From assembly GCF_036569345.1 (NCBI RefSeq), contig NZ_DATCQT010000154.1:1-64000 (forward strand): a stretch of DNA of 64,000 nt, read 5' to 3'. The translations under genes and the position numbers were made by a program. Below the pieces are notes generated by a model. That model saw only the letters and a list, made by a program, of their open reading frames with translations, did no database searches and was not told the origin of the DNA. Below are positions 35,797 through 46,066 of the stretch, piece by piece; positions within the stretch are counted from its first letter, which is position 1, and each line of letters starts with the position of its first letter. The DNA is from Clostridium_AD sp036569345 (GTDB lineage Bacteria > Bacillota > Clostridia > Clostridiales > Clostridiaceae).

Positions 35797-36141
35797 CTAT
35801 TCTACTTTTACTATGTACATATATTCATCTAAGGGGTTAGACTCTATTTTCCAACTTTTATAGTAGGTAAAATGTATTTTACATTCACCACATTTAAGGC
35901 ATTTAAAATTCCAGATAATTTGCTGACTTCCTCCTAATATATTTGCTTTGTTGAAATTAAAAGTCTCTTTATTTTCTAATTCAAGAATGGATGGATCTGA
36001 GATGGTATAGTACCAACAATAGCCAGTGGACGGAGACTCAGTAAGTTCAATGAGCATATTATTATCTATGGGTATCACATTTATAAATTCAGAACTCAAG
36101 ATAATAGTGTTCAATTTAAAATTTTTATATCCCTCAATCAA
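35797..36141 (-). CDS. Chagasin-like (I42) cysteine protease inhibitor
   Basis: 114 residues. Three chagasin-family loop motifs are present in order: SPSTGYCW (NPTTGYxW), GGSQQIIW (GxGG region) and YYKSWKIES (RPW region). Such proteins block papain-like cysteine proteases. No signal peptide is visible, so it may be intracellular. Starts at TTG 36141 with GGATGGTG 5 bases upstream. Two cysteines (CLKCGEC gives three) near the third motif are unusual. Confidence 0.7.
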   Translation of the reverse strand: MIEGYKNFKLNTIILSSEFINVIPIDNNMLIELTESPSTGYCWYYTISDPSILELENKETFNFNKANILGGSQQIIWNFKCLKCGECKIHFTYYKSWKIESNPLDEYMYIVKVE

Positions 36142-36452
36142 GTAATCACCATCCTTAAAGTATATAAACCAGGGGTTATGTAAGTATTTTTATTGGCTAA
36201 ATAACATAATATGTTAGTAATATGAATTATAAATGTTTTTAATTATTAATATTATTTCTTAAATGTATTTTTTTATTCATGTAACAATAGTATTCTAAAT
36301 GATGTTTTAGGAGTCATATTTGTTATTTTATAAAAAAACAGATTAATTATGTAATATTTTAGTATAATTAGTATGTGAACTTAATTTTTTTATAAATTAT
36401 GAAATGTATTTTTTATTAAATTAATTTAATTGATATTGAGGAAGTGATTTAT
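36142..36452 (+). other. Intergenic region upstream of the large signalling gene
   Basis: About 310 bases, extremely AT-rich. A TATAAT at 36363-36368 could be a -10 element but no convincing -35 is placed 16-18 bases upstream. GAGGAAG at 36438-36444 is the ribosome site of the next gene. No hairpin with a T-run or other feature was seen. Confidence 0.45.
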
Positions 36453-39400
36453 TTGGAAATTATCAATAATAGGTATCGGGTAGTTGAATGTATAAAACAA
36501 AACAGAGTGGTTTCCAGTTATGTAGTAAATGACATAATAAAAAATTATAACACAATACAATTAAATATTCTTAATACAGATTACATACAAAAGGATTTAA
36601 TAGAATTCTATACTAAAGAATTTTTAAGTTTAACTAACCTAGAATGTAAAAACCTAACATCAGTATATGACTTTGCTTTAGTTAATTTCTTAGATAATAA
36701 AAAATTAAATGATAAAGTTTATTTTTACACAAATGAATATGTACAAGATAACTCTAATATTTTAGAGATGGTAAGTACTATGGAAAGTGACGCACTATTA
36801 GATTTGTTTATACAAATCTGTAAAAGTATAAACTATCTTCATCTAAAAGGATTTATTTATTGTGATATAAATTTATCTAATATTATGGTCGAAAGTACAT
36901 TAAATAATAAAGAATATGTCATTAAATTTAAAGATTTTGCAACAGTTAGGCTTGAAAAACAAGGATTATGGAATGATGTTAATAGCGAAGATTACTTTAA
37001 AGCTCCAGAAATATTAGAGGGAAATAAATGTAATATTCTTAGTGACATATATTCTCTAGGCATTTTACTATTTATTCTATATACAAAAAGTAAAGATTTT
37101 GATTTTAATGTTGAAATTAAAAATATTAGTGAAGGTACAATTGAAGAGATATTTAATGATAAAAAGTTTAATATTAATTACAAAAATATTATTAAAAAAA
37201 TGATTTCTAGTGATCCTGCAAAAAGATATCAAGACATTAAGGAATTAGTAATAGATATAAATAAATTTTTTAATAAACACTATACACCACATAGAAAAGA
37301 TGAAATAGAAAAATTAAATCTTAATTCAAAAATGATAGGCAGAGATGAAGAAGTTAATAAAATTATTAATATCTATGAATCTATTAATAATAAAAATGAA
37401 AATAATTCTACAATTTTAATTCATGGAGAACCAGGTATTGGTAAAACACGCTTTCTTAAGTCGTTAAAATATCTTTTTTCTTTAAAAAAAGTAAGTGTTT
37501 ACCATAGCTTTATTTTAGATGCTTCTACTAAAAATAGTAATCAGGCATTTGTGGATATATTAAAACAATTTATTTCAGAATGTGAATCAGAGATATTAGA
37601 TAAATATGAATCTGAACTTATAAAATTTATACCTGAACTAGGCAGTAAAAAGAACATAATACATTCAAAGCCATTAAGTGGGGATAAAGAAAAGTATAGA
37701 CTTTTACATTCCGCAACAGGATTTATTGAAGAATGTATAAATAACATTCCTATAATCATAATGATTGATAATTTTCACTTATCAGATGATTTTTCAATAG
37801 AGATAATGGAATATATTATAAGAAAAAAATTATTAAACAAAAACATAATGGTTATAATTTCTTATTGTGATGGGGAATGTGTACTAAATAGCAAATTTAC
37901 AGATTTCACTAAAAATATATCGCTTATGAATGGCGTGACCAATATTTTTCTAAAAGATTTAAATGAAATAGAAGTAGGTATAATGATTCGAGATATTTTA
38001 AGTTTGCCAACAACAGCGTATAAATTAGCAAATAGAATTTATGAAAAGTCAAAAGGTAACCCATTATTTGTGCGGGAAATTATAAAAAGTTTTTTTAATG
38101 ACAGATATATTTATGTGGATGAAATAGACGGTAGTTGGTCTAAGAATTATGATTATTCTAAGTTTATAATGCCAGCAGATATGCACGAAGTACTGCTTAA
38201 CCAAGTTAAAGAAATGGGAGAAATGAATTATAATGTACTAAAAATAATATCAATATTCGAAAGCGCTGTTTCTTTAGAAATAATTTCAGGGTTTAATGAA
38301 TCAACTTATGAAGAATTACAGAAAGTTACGCAAGGGCTTATCTCCTCGGGAGTATTATGCAGAAAAATTGAGGATAGAGGTTTTGTATTTGGATTTTATA
38401 ATAGGTTTCTTAAAAGTCTTATGTATGAAAAAATTACGGATGATGAAAGAAAAGTTATGCATAGATTAGCCTCAGTATTACTTGAAAATTTATATACACA
38501 AGGTGGAACAGAATATATTGAGGAATTAATATATCATTTAGAAAAATCAAATCAAGATGAAAAAGTTGTTGATTATTGCATTAAAAATGCTGAAAAGATG
38601 AAACTTCTGAAAAATAGAAGTGATGCAATAAAAAATTTAACTAAAGCAGTGTCTATAATGGATTATACATGGGATCCAATTAAAAATATAAAGGTTATTA
38701 TGGATCTTGCTGACTTAAACAATCAAGAAGGAAATATTGATTTAGCAGTAAAATATTATCTATCAATAGAAAGTTATAATGAAAATACCGATTTGTATAA
38801 ATATATAATTGATAGTTTAATTAAAGTAGCAGAAGTGTATTTAAGTAAAAACAAAATAGATAAAACCGTTTATTACATTGAGAAAATCCAGTCTATGTTA
38901 GAGAAAGTAGACTATCTTCCTGGGCTACTTAAAAGTCAAGGGATTCTAGCTACGGTATACGACAAAAGACAAAATTATGAAAAAGTTAATAGTATAGCTA
39001 ATAGTTGTATAAAATTATGTACCGGTGAAAATGAAAACCTAAAAGCCATATTTTACAATCACAAGGGATTAGCTTATCTAAGAATTGGAAAAATATTTGA
39101 AGCATTAGTAACTTTTAAAAAAAATATAAAATTATGTAATAAATATAACAATATTGAGATGCTAATAAAATCTTTAAATAGTATAGGGGTTATTTACGGC
39201 GATCATTATCAAGATGATAATAAAGCAATAACATATTTTCTGGAAATGAAGAATATATGTACAAAAAATAATATGAGTAGTAGTGAACTTGAGGCATTAA
39301 TAAATTTAGGTGCTACCTATTGTTTAATGGAGGATTATGAAATATCGCTGCAATATTTTATTAAATCATTAGAAATATGTGAAAAGTATAAATATGAATT

Positions 39401-41876
39401 CCATATTTTTTATTGTTACAGCTCTATTGCAAGTGTGTATTTAAAATTAGGCGATTATGATAATTCGTATAAATATTATGAACTTTGTAATAAGGAGCTA
39501 GAGATATATCCTAATCAAGGAAAAAATATAGGTGAATTTTACTTTTTGGCATCTGAAATTAACTATAAATTGGGTAATTTGCAAAAAGCTCAGTTTTATA
39601 TTAATAAGGCATTAAATATATATGAGAATGATGAATTTATATATAAATGGAAGGCTCAGGTTTTAAATGAATATATAATAATTTATTTAGGGCAAAATGA
39701 TGATAACTTAAATGAAAGTATTAATAATATTATAACGACAGCTAATAAGATATCTTCTATATCTAATAGGCTTAATATATTTTATGAGGTAATAATATTA
39801 TTATATGAAAATGGTAAAAAAGAATACACATGTACTATTTTAGATGAAATTAATAAGCTTGAAGTTGATATAAAAGGCAAAAGAGTGTATGTTAAAAAGT
39901 TATATGTTGATGCGTTGATTGAAAAGAAGAAAAATATTAAATTATTCAATGAAGCATTGGAGTATTCAAAAAAATATAAAGAAATAGAAATGTGCTGGAA
40001 AATATATATTCAAATAGGCGATTATTACTTCGATAAAAAAGATTACCTATACGCAGTAATTCACTATTTTGAGGCTTGTGGCATATTAAAGGATATAAAT
40101 ATTAAATTACCCATAGAGTACAGATTATCTTATATTAAAATAAATAATGCATTAAAACCTTTTAATAGATTTTTGAGTATTAACAATTATTATAAAAATA
40201 ATAAAGATACTTCCATGCTTATGGTAGAACCCGCGAGTGTCAAAGGTGAAAAGGAACTATTATATTTATTAGAGAAAGTGAATCATAAAGATATTTTAAA
40301 AAACAAGAATTTTATAAAGTCTATAAAAAAAATATATTCATCATCTCTCCATGAAGATATTCATGATATAAGTGATGTATTAGAAAATCTGCAATCAGAT
40401 AATGCAAAAAACTTAGAGCTTATAATTGATTATCTCACCTATATAACGCTAGCAACTAGAGCGACTATTATTATTACTGATAATAACAAAAACTATAAAG
40501 TTATAGCTTCTAGTGATAGAAAATGTGAATTGCCTCAAAATGGAGAAAAATTGCCTGAGATTTTAAGTTGCGTAAGACCAGTTTTATTAACAGAGACATG
40601 TTTAGAACAAAAGATGAATAACATTCAGGATACTTTAAAAGCATCTATTTGCATTCCTATTATTATGGAAAATGGTAATGGAAAAGACTTTATGGCGCAT
40701 GAGCGAAGAAAAAATATACAAGGCGATGAAAATATAACCGGGTACGTATATATTGAATCACAAAGGGTATTAAATAATCTTAACACAGATAGTATGAAAA
40801 AATGTATGGAACTTAGTAAAGTTATAGGTATAATAATTGAGAAATATAAGCTTAGATTAAGTGCTTCTATTGATAAATTAACCGGAACCCTTACTAGAAA
40901 ATACCTAGAAGAAGCCCTCGATGTACAAATAGAAATAGCAAGTTTAACAGGCAGTGAATTTTCTATTATTATGATTGATTTAGATCACTTCAAAATGATA
41001 AATGATAAATTTGGACACAGGACAGGAGATTATGTGTTAAAAAGAGTTTGCGATGTTGTGATTGAAAATTTGAGAGAAACAGACATAATAGGTAGATATG
41101 GTGGGGAAGAATTTATTATCATTCTTCCTGGTATAGGTATAAAAGGTGCTGAGATTGTAGCTGAAAAACTTAGAAATAAAATTGAACAAGAAAAGATACT
41201 AGATAATAGGCGAGATGTTACCGTAAGTTTGGGTGTTACCGTATCTTCTCTACATGGTGAGTGGCAAGGTGAACTTTTTGAGAGAGCAGATCAAGCATTA
41301 TATGTTGCCAAGGAACAGGGAAGAAACAGATATGTTATTTGGGATAGTGAATTTTCTAAAAAAGCTAAAAAAACAGATAGGCTTGCTGGAATAATATCAG
41401 GTAATGGAATACAAGATCATAGAAATGTACTTGCCATGATAGAATTAATTGAACTTATAAACATAAATTCAACAATAGAAGAAAAGATATATAGTTTGTT
41501 AGGTAGAGTTATTGAAATTACGGAATCGCAAAAGGGGATTTTGTTTATAAAAGAGAATGAGGATATTACAAATAAATATTCAAGGGAAATTTTTAAAAAT
41601 GAATGGACAGATAGTGACACTTATAATAAAAACATAATAAAATCTGTAATTGATAGTAAACAGGGAGTTTGCAAGATAGATTGGGATACAATAACTGAGT
41701 ATGATGTGATAACAGGCGTTCCAAACTGGCAGTCTGTTATGGCAATTCCACTTATTAAGGGTGACACAGTAAAAGGAGTATTATATTTATCGGAATCCAC
41801 GCAATCAAAAGAATTTGGTTTTGACGATTTTAACTTTGTAAATACTCTTGGAAAAATAATAGTTACAATACTATAG
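36453..41876 (+). CDS. Kinase-like/AAA/TPR/GAF/GGDEF/GAF signalling protein
   Basis: A 1807-residue multidomain protein. About residues 5-275: protein-kinase fold, with YCDINLSNIMV (HRD-K replaced by YCD-N), DFA for DFG, KAPEIL and no Lys at the VAIK position, so probably a pseudokinase. About 288-690: AAA ATPase with GEPGIGKT near residue 325. About 700-1230: TPR-like helices. About 1290-1460: first GAF-like region. About 1470-1620: GGDEF with intact GGEEF (near 1550) and product-inhibition site RETD five residues before it. About 1660-1807: second GAF. Makes cyclic di-GMP by inference. Start TTG at 36453 with GAGGAAG 8 bases upstream; a GTG 9 bases earlier overlaps the site. Confidence 0.85.
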   Translation: MEIINNRYRVVECIKQNRVVSSYVVNDIIKNYNTIQLNILNTDYIQKDLIEFYTKEFLSLTNLECKNLTSVYDFALVNFLDNKKLNDKVYFYTNEYVQDNSNILEMVSTMESDALLDLFIQICKSINYLHLKGFIYCDINLSNIMVESTLNNKEYVIKFKDFATVRLEKQGLWNDVNSEDYFKAPEILEGNKCNILSDIYSLGILLFILYTKSKDFDFNVEIKNISEGTIEEIFNDKKFNINYKNIIKKMISSDPAKRYQDIKELVIDINKFFNKHYTPHRKDEIEKLNLNSKMIGRDEEVNKIINIYESINNKNENNSTILIHGEPGIGKTRFLKSLKYLFSLKKVSVYHSFILDASTKNSNQAFVDILKQFISECESEILDKYESELIKFIPELGSKKNIIHSKPLSGDKEKYRLLHSATGFIEECINNIPIIIMIDNFHLSDDFSIEIMEYIIRKKLLNKNIMVIISYCDGECVLNSKFTDFTKNISLMNGVTNIFLKDLNEIEVGIMIRDILSLPTTAYKLANRIYEKSKGNPLFVREIIKSFFNDRYIYVDEIDGSWSKNYDYSKFIMPADMHEVLLNQVKEMGEMNYNVLKIISIFESAVSLEIISGFNESTYEELQKVTQGLISSGVLCRKIEDRGFVFGFYNRFLKSLMYEKITDDERKVMHRLASVLLENLYTQGGTEYIEELIYHLEKSNQDEKVVDYCIKNAEKMKLLKNRSDAIKNLTKAVSIMDYTWDPIKNIKVIMDLADLNNQEGNIDLAVKYYLSIESYNENTDLYKYIIDSLIKVAEVYLSKNKIDKTVYYIEKIQSMLEKVDYLPGLLKSQGILATVYDKRQNYEKVNSIANSCIKLCTGENENLKAIFYNHKGLAYLRIGKIFEALVTFKKNIKLCNKYNNIEMLIKSLNSIGVIYGDHYQDDNKAITYFLEMKNICTKNNMSSSELEALINLGATYCLMEDYEISLQYFIKSLEICEKYKYEFHIFYCYSSIASVYLKLGDYDNSYKYYELCNKELEIYPNQGKNIGEFYFLASEINYKLGNLQKAQFYINKALNIYENDEFIYKWKAQVLNEYIIIYLGQNDDNLNESINNIITTANKISSISNRLNIFYEVIILLYENGKKEYTCTILDEINKLEVDIKGKRVYVKKLYVDALIEKKKNIKLFNEALEYSKKYKEIEMCWKIYIQIGDYYFDKKDYLYAVIHYFEACGILKDINIKLPIEYRLSYIKINNALKPFNRFLSINNYYKNNKDTSMLMVEPASVKGEKELLYLLEKVNHKDILKNKNFIKSIKKIYSSSLHEDIHDISDVLENLQSDNAKNLELIIDYLTYITLATRATIIITDNNKNYKVIASSDRKCELPQNGEKLPEILSCVRPVLLTETCLEQKMNNIQDTLKASICIPIIMENGNGKDFMAHERRKNIQGDENITGYVYIESQRVLNNLNTDSMKKCMELSKVIGIIIEKYKLRLSASIDKLTGTLTRKYLEEALDVQIEIASLTGSEFSIIMIDLDHFKMINDKFGHRTGDYVLKRVCDVVIENLRETDIIGRYGGEEFIIILPGIGIKGAEIVAEKLRNKIEQEKILDNRRDVTVSLGVTVSSLHGEWQGELFERADQALYVAKEQGRNRYVIWDSEFSKKAKKTDRLAGIISGNGIQDHRNVLAMIELIELININSTIEEKIYSLLGRVIEITESQKGILFIKENEDITNKYSREIFKNEWTDSDTYNKNIIKSVIDSKQGVCKIDWDTITEYDVITGVPNWQSVMAIPLIKGDTVKGVLYLSESTQSKEFGFDDFNFVNTLGKIIVTIL

Positions 41877-42071
41877 TATAGACAAAATAAAAAAGTGGAA
41901 AGCTAAACAGATAAAATGATTTATGTTGTTAGCGAGAAGGAATAAAATGGTGTATAATTAATATATTAGGTAAACTCTAATTTTGTGATAGGTTATGCAT
42001 ATTTCATTTGGTGAATTTCCCGCAAATAAAATATTTAGTAATCATTTTAAGAAAGCATGAGGAGGATAAAA

Positions 42072-45002
42072 ATGACATTTAAGATTGGAAGTATATACCA
42101 TGGGTTTAAGTTAATTGAAGAAAAAAATATAAAAGAGCTAAATTCAGTGACAAGATTATTTGAACATGAAAAAAGTGGGGCTAGGTTATTACATTTAGAG
42201 AATGATGATGATAACAAGGTTTTTTCTATAGGATTTAGAACACCACCTAAAAATAGTAATGGTGTTCCACATATACTAGAGCATTCAGTGCTTTGTGGTT
42301 CTAGGAAGTTTCCAACAAAGGAGCCTTTTGTTGAATTAATAAAGGGATCTTTAAATACATTTTTGAATGCTATGACTTTTTCTGATAAAACAATATATCC
42401 TCTAGCTAGTAAAAATGAAAAAGACTTTTTTAACCTTATGGATGTATATTTAGATGCGGTTTTTTATCCCAATATATACTCTCAGCCAGAAATATTAATG
42501 CAAGAGGGATGGCATTATGAATTAGAAAATAAGGAAGATAAACTAACTTATAAAGGTGTAGTTTATAATGAAATGAAGGGCGCATTTTCTTCTCCAGAAG
42601 GATGCCTCATGCGTAAGATTCAAGAGTCCTTATTTCCAGATACTTCATATGGCGTAGAATCCGGTGGAGATCCAGAATTTATACCAGATTTAACCCAGGA
42701 GGAGTTTATAGAATTTCATAAAAAATATTATCATCCATCTAATAGTTATATTTTCTTATATGGTGATGGAAACATTGATAAACAATTGCAATTTATCAGT
42801 GAAGGATATCTAAATAACTTTGATAAAATTGTGGTAGAGTCAGCTATTGCGCTTCAAAAACCATTTAGTAAAATGGAAGAAATTAAGATGGATTATCCTA
42901 TTTCATGTGATGATAATGAGTTAGGCAAAACATTCTTAAGTTTGAACTTTGTAACAGGCGACAATATTAGTCAGCCAGAACTTCATTTAGCTTTCGAAAT
43001 TTTAGAATATTTATTATTAGAAAGTCCAGCAGCTCCTTTGAAGAAAGCGCTTATAGATGCTGAAATAGGTAAAGATGTATTCGGAAGTTTTGATAATAGC
43101 ATATTGCAACCAGTGTTTACTATAGTTGTAAAAAACTCTAATGAAAGTGAAAAAGAAAAATTTGAACAAGTAGTATTTACAACTTTAAAGAATTTAGTTA
43201 AAGATGGATTAGATAAAAAGCTAATAGAGGCTTGTATAAATATTACTGAATTTAAATTGAGAGAGGCTGATTTAGGTGGTTTTCCAAAAGGATTATACTA
43301 TTATATAACTGGCATGGACAGTTGGCTTTATGATAAAGATCCAACTATGCATTTAGAGTATGAAAGTTATTTAAGTAAAATAAAAGCAGCATTAACCACA
43401 AATTATTTTGAGAAACTTATTGAAAAGTATCTAATAAATAATACCCATAGTTCTATGGTTATCTTGAATGGTAAAAAGGGCCTTGCAGAGCAGAAGTCTA
43501 AGGCAACAGAAGAAAAATTAGCTAAGTACAAAGCAAGCCTATCAGAGGAACAGATAAATAAAATAGTGCAAGGTACAAAGGCTCTTAAAGAAAGACAAAT
43601 GACGCCTGATCCTGTAGAAGTGCTTGAAACTATTCCTTTACTTGAACTCTCTGATATTGAAACTACTGTAGAACATTTACCAATAAAAGAAAAGGATGAG
43701 CAAGGAGTAAAGGTATTATCTCATGATATATTTACTAATAAGATCGCTTATATAAATATATTATTTGATGTTAAAAAAATAGATATGGAGTTACTACCTT
43801 ATGTAACATTATTATCAACTATTTTAGGACGGGTAAGCACAAAAGATACTAATTATTCTGATTTATCTAATGTAATTAATATTAATACAGGGGGAATTCA
43901 TTTTACTACAGATGTATATGGCGAAAATGAAAATTTTGAAAAATATAGCCCAAAGCTCGTATTAAAGACTAAAGCTTTAGCTACTAAAATTCCTAAACTA
44001 TTTGATATTATGGCAGAAATAATTAGTAATACTAAATTTGATGAAAAGAAACGTCTCAAGGAGCTAATTCAGCAATTAAAATCAAGGTATGAAATGAAAA
44101 TTGTTGATAAAGGACATATGGTAGCAGCTGGACGACTAACCTCTTACTTCTCACCAGCTTCAGCTTATATAGAAAAAACTTCAGGAATAGCTTTTTATAA
44201 ATTTATTGACGAAATTGAAAGAGATTTTGATAATAAAGCTGAGAGCATTATTGAAAACTTAAATAAGGTATCAAAGCTTATATTTAACAAAAACAATCTT
44301 ATAATAAGTGTTACAGGTGAAGAAGATATATATACTGCTTTTTCTGCTGAGTTACCTAAGATTATAAATATATTAAGCGTTGAAAAATTGCCGGATATTC
44401 AGTATGATTTTAAGTTAGATAAGAATAATGAAGGATTATTAACTTCATCAGATGTTCAATATGTAGCTAAAGGCTATAATTTTATTAAGCAAGGTTATTC
44501 TTATTCAGGTAAGATGTTAGTACTCAAAACTATAGCAAGCCTTGATTATTTATGGAATAGGGTTCGTGTGCAAGGTGGGGCCTATGGTGGTTTTGCAAAC
44601 TTAGTTAGAAGTGGTAATATAGTTTTCGTATCTTATCGTGATCCTAATCTGCAAGAGACTTTAACAGCTTATGATGGAATATGTGATTATATAGGAAATT
44701 TTGAAGCCTCTGATAGAGAAATGACTAAATATATTATAGGAACAATCAGTGAGCTGGATTCACCACTAACACCTTCTATGAAGGGTGAGAGGGCAACAGC
44801 ATATTATATAAGAGGTATTACCGAGGAGCAAAGACAAAAGGAAAGAGAAGAAGTATTAAATACAAAGTCAGAAGACATTAAGTCTTTTAAAGCTTTATTA
44901 AATGATGTTATAAAAGAAGATTACTTTTGTGTACTAGGGAATGAAACTAAAATTAAAGATAATAAAGACATATTTACTAACTTAGTAAATGTATTTAATT
45001 AA
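42072..45002 (+). CDS. M16C metallopeptidase (PreP/insulinase family)
   Basis: 976 residues. Inverted zinc motif HILEH (H67, E70, H71) with the third ligand Glu in YNEMKGAF; four-domain PreP-like length with the C-terminal RYEMKIV and GGAYGGF segments. Family members degrade short peptides in an enclosed chamber. ATG at 42072 has AGGAGG 7 bases upstream; an in-frame ATG at 42057 overlaps that site. Terminator follows. Confidence 0.92.
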   Translation: MTFKIGSIYHGFKLIEEKNIKELNSVTRLFEHEKSGARLLHLENDDDNKVFSIGFRTPPKNSNGVPHILEHSVLCGSRKFPTKEPFVELIKGSLNTFLNAMTFSDKTIYPLASKNEKDFFNLMDVYLDAVFYPNIYSQPEILMQEGWHYELENKEDKLTYKGVVYNEMKGAFSSPEGCLMRKIQESLFPDTSYGVESGGDPEFIPDLTQEEFIEFHKKYYHPSNSYIFLYGDGNIDKQLQFISEGYLNNFDKIVVESAIALQKPFSKMEEIKMDYPISCDDNELGKTFLSLNFVTGDNISQPELHLAFEILEYLLLESPAAPLKKALIDAEIGKDVFGSFDNSILQPVFTIVVKNSNESEKEKFEQVVFTTLKNLVKDGLDKKLIEACINITEFKLREADLGGFPKGLYYYITGMDSWLYDKDPTMHLEYESYLSKIKAALTTNYFEKLIEKYLINNTHSSMVILNGKKGLAEQKSKATEEKLAKYKASLSEEQINKIVQGTKALKERQMTPDPVEVLETIPLLELSDIETTVEHLPIKEKDEQGVKVLSHDIFTNKIAYINILFDVKKIDMELLPYVTLLSTILGRVSTKDTNYSDLSNVININTGGIHFTTDVYGENENFEKYSPKLVLKTKALATKIPKLFDIMAEIISNTKFDEKKRLKELIQQLKSRYEMKIVDKGHMVAAGRLTSYFSPASAYIEKTSGIAFYKFIDEIERDFDNKAESIIENLNKVSKLIFNKNNLIISVTGEEDIYTAFSAELPKIINILSVEKLPDIQYDFKLDKNNEGLLTSSDVQYVAKGYNFIKQGYSYSGKMLVLKTIASLDYLWNRVRVQGGAYGGFANLVRSGNIVFVSYRDPNLQETLTAYDGICDYIGNFEASDREMTKYIIGTISELDSPLTPSMKGERATAYYIRGITEEQRQKEREEVLNTKSEDIKSFKALLNDVIKEDYFCVLGNETKIKDNKDIFTNLVNVFN

Positions 45003-45006
45003 TGTT

Positions 45007-45029
45007 AAGGTGCCTTGCGGCACCTTTTT
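45007..45029 (+). terminator. Terminator after the M16C peptidase
   Basis: AAGGTGCC/GGCACCTT, loop TTGC, then TTT. A second, T-less hairpin TGCCAC/GTGGCA follows at 45045-45060. Confidence 0.88.
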
Positions 45030-45088
45030 CTTTAAAGAAATTAGTGCCACCCACGTGGCAAGTTGCATCTTTAAAAAGGGGGAAATGA

Positions 45089-46036
45089 ATGGCTATTAAA
45101 GCACTTTTTACATACAATTATGGTGGAGAGAAAATGAAAGATATAGAACATTTTGGATATGATATAAAGGTAATTCCTGAGCTTAATTTAACTTACAGTG
45201 AAGATCTTGCGGGCGTTGAAGTTTTAGTTTGTTATGATCCTTTTAAAACTTTACATATAGAAAAAATGAAAAAGTTAAAATGGATTCAATTATCTAGCGT
45301 AGGCGTTGATCAGTTGCCAGCAGAGTATATTAAAAACTCATCTATTATAATTACAAATAATAAAGGCGGATATAGCATACCTATGGGGGAGTGGATTGTG
45401 TTAAAAACCCTAGAGTTGTTTAAGAATAGTAAGAGCTTATATGAAAATCAAACCAACAAGAAATGGAAAACAGATACAAGTATTATGGAGTTATATGGTA
45501 AAACAATAGGATTTATAGGGACAGGTACTATAGCACTAGAGGCAGCTAAAAGATTTCAAGGCTTTGGGGTAGAAATATTAGGGGTTAATACAGATGGTAG
45601 GGATATTCAATATTTTGATAGATGTTATGCTATGAGTGAGCTTAACTTCATGCTTAAGCTTTGTGATGTGGTGGTTGTTACGATACCGTACACTAAGTCT
45701 ACTTATCATTTAATTAATGAAGATAAATTTAATGTTATGAAAGACGGAGCTTTCTTTATAAATGTAGCTAGGGGAAATATTGTTGATGAGAATAAACTAA
45801 TTAAAAATTTAAAAGATGGTAAACTCGCAGGAGCTGCAATAGACGTGTTTGAGGAAGAACCCTTAAATGTAGCTAACCCATTATGGGATTTAAATAATGT
45901 TATATTAACTTCTCATAACTCCTGGATATCAGAGATGAGAAATGAGCGAAGGTTTAAGACTATATGTGAAAATATGAGAAGATATATAGATGGTGAAGAA
46001 TTAATAAATATAGTAGATTTTAAAAAAGGGTACTAA
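45089..46036 (+). CDS. D-2-hydroxyacid dehydrogenase family protein
   Basis: 315 residues. NAD-binding GFIGTGTIALEAAKRF, substrate Arg in NVARGNIVDE, Glu in DVFEEEPL and His in TSHNSW form the family's catalytic set. It could be a phosphoglycerate dehydrogenase-like or 2-hydroxyacid enzyme; substrate not clear. GGGGG site before ATG. Ends just before the cinA site, so co-transcription with cinA is likely. Confidence 0.85.
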   Translation: MAIKALFTYNYGGEKMKDIEHFGYDIKVIPELNLTYSEDLAGVEVLVCYDPFKTLHIEKMKKLKWIQLSSVGVDQLPAEYIKNSSIIITNNKGGYSIPMGEWIVLKTLELFKNSKSLYENQTNKKWKTDTSIMELYGKTIGFIGTGTIALEAAKRFQGFGVEILGVNTDGRDIQYFDRCYAMSELNFMLKLCDVVVVTIPYTKSTYHLINEDKFNVMKDGAFFINVARGNIVDENKLIKNLKDGKLAGAAIDVFEEEPLNVANPLWDLNNVILTSHNSWISEMRNERRFKTICENMRRYIDGEELINIVDFKKGY

Positions 46037-46066
46037 ATGGTACAGATTCAAAAGGAGGAATTTAAT

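Noticed and set aside
45045..45060. Hairpin TGCCAC/GTGGCA as second terminator
   Set aside because: No T-run follows; the hairpin at 45007 is the proper terminator.
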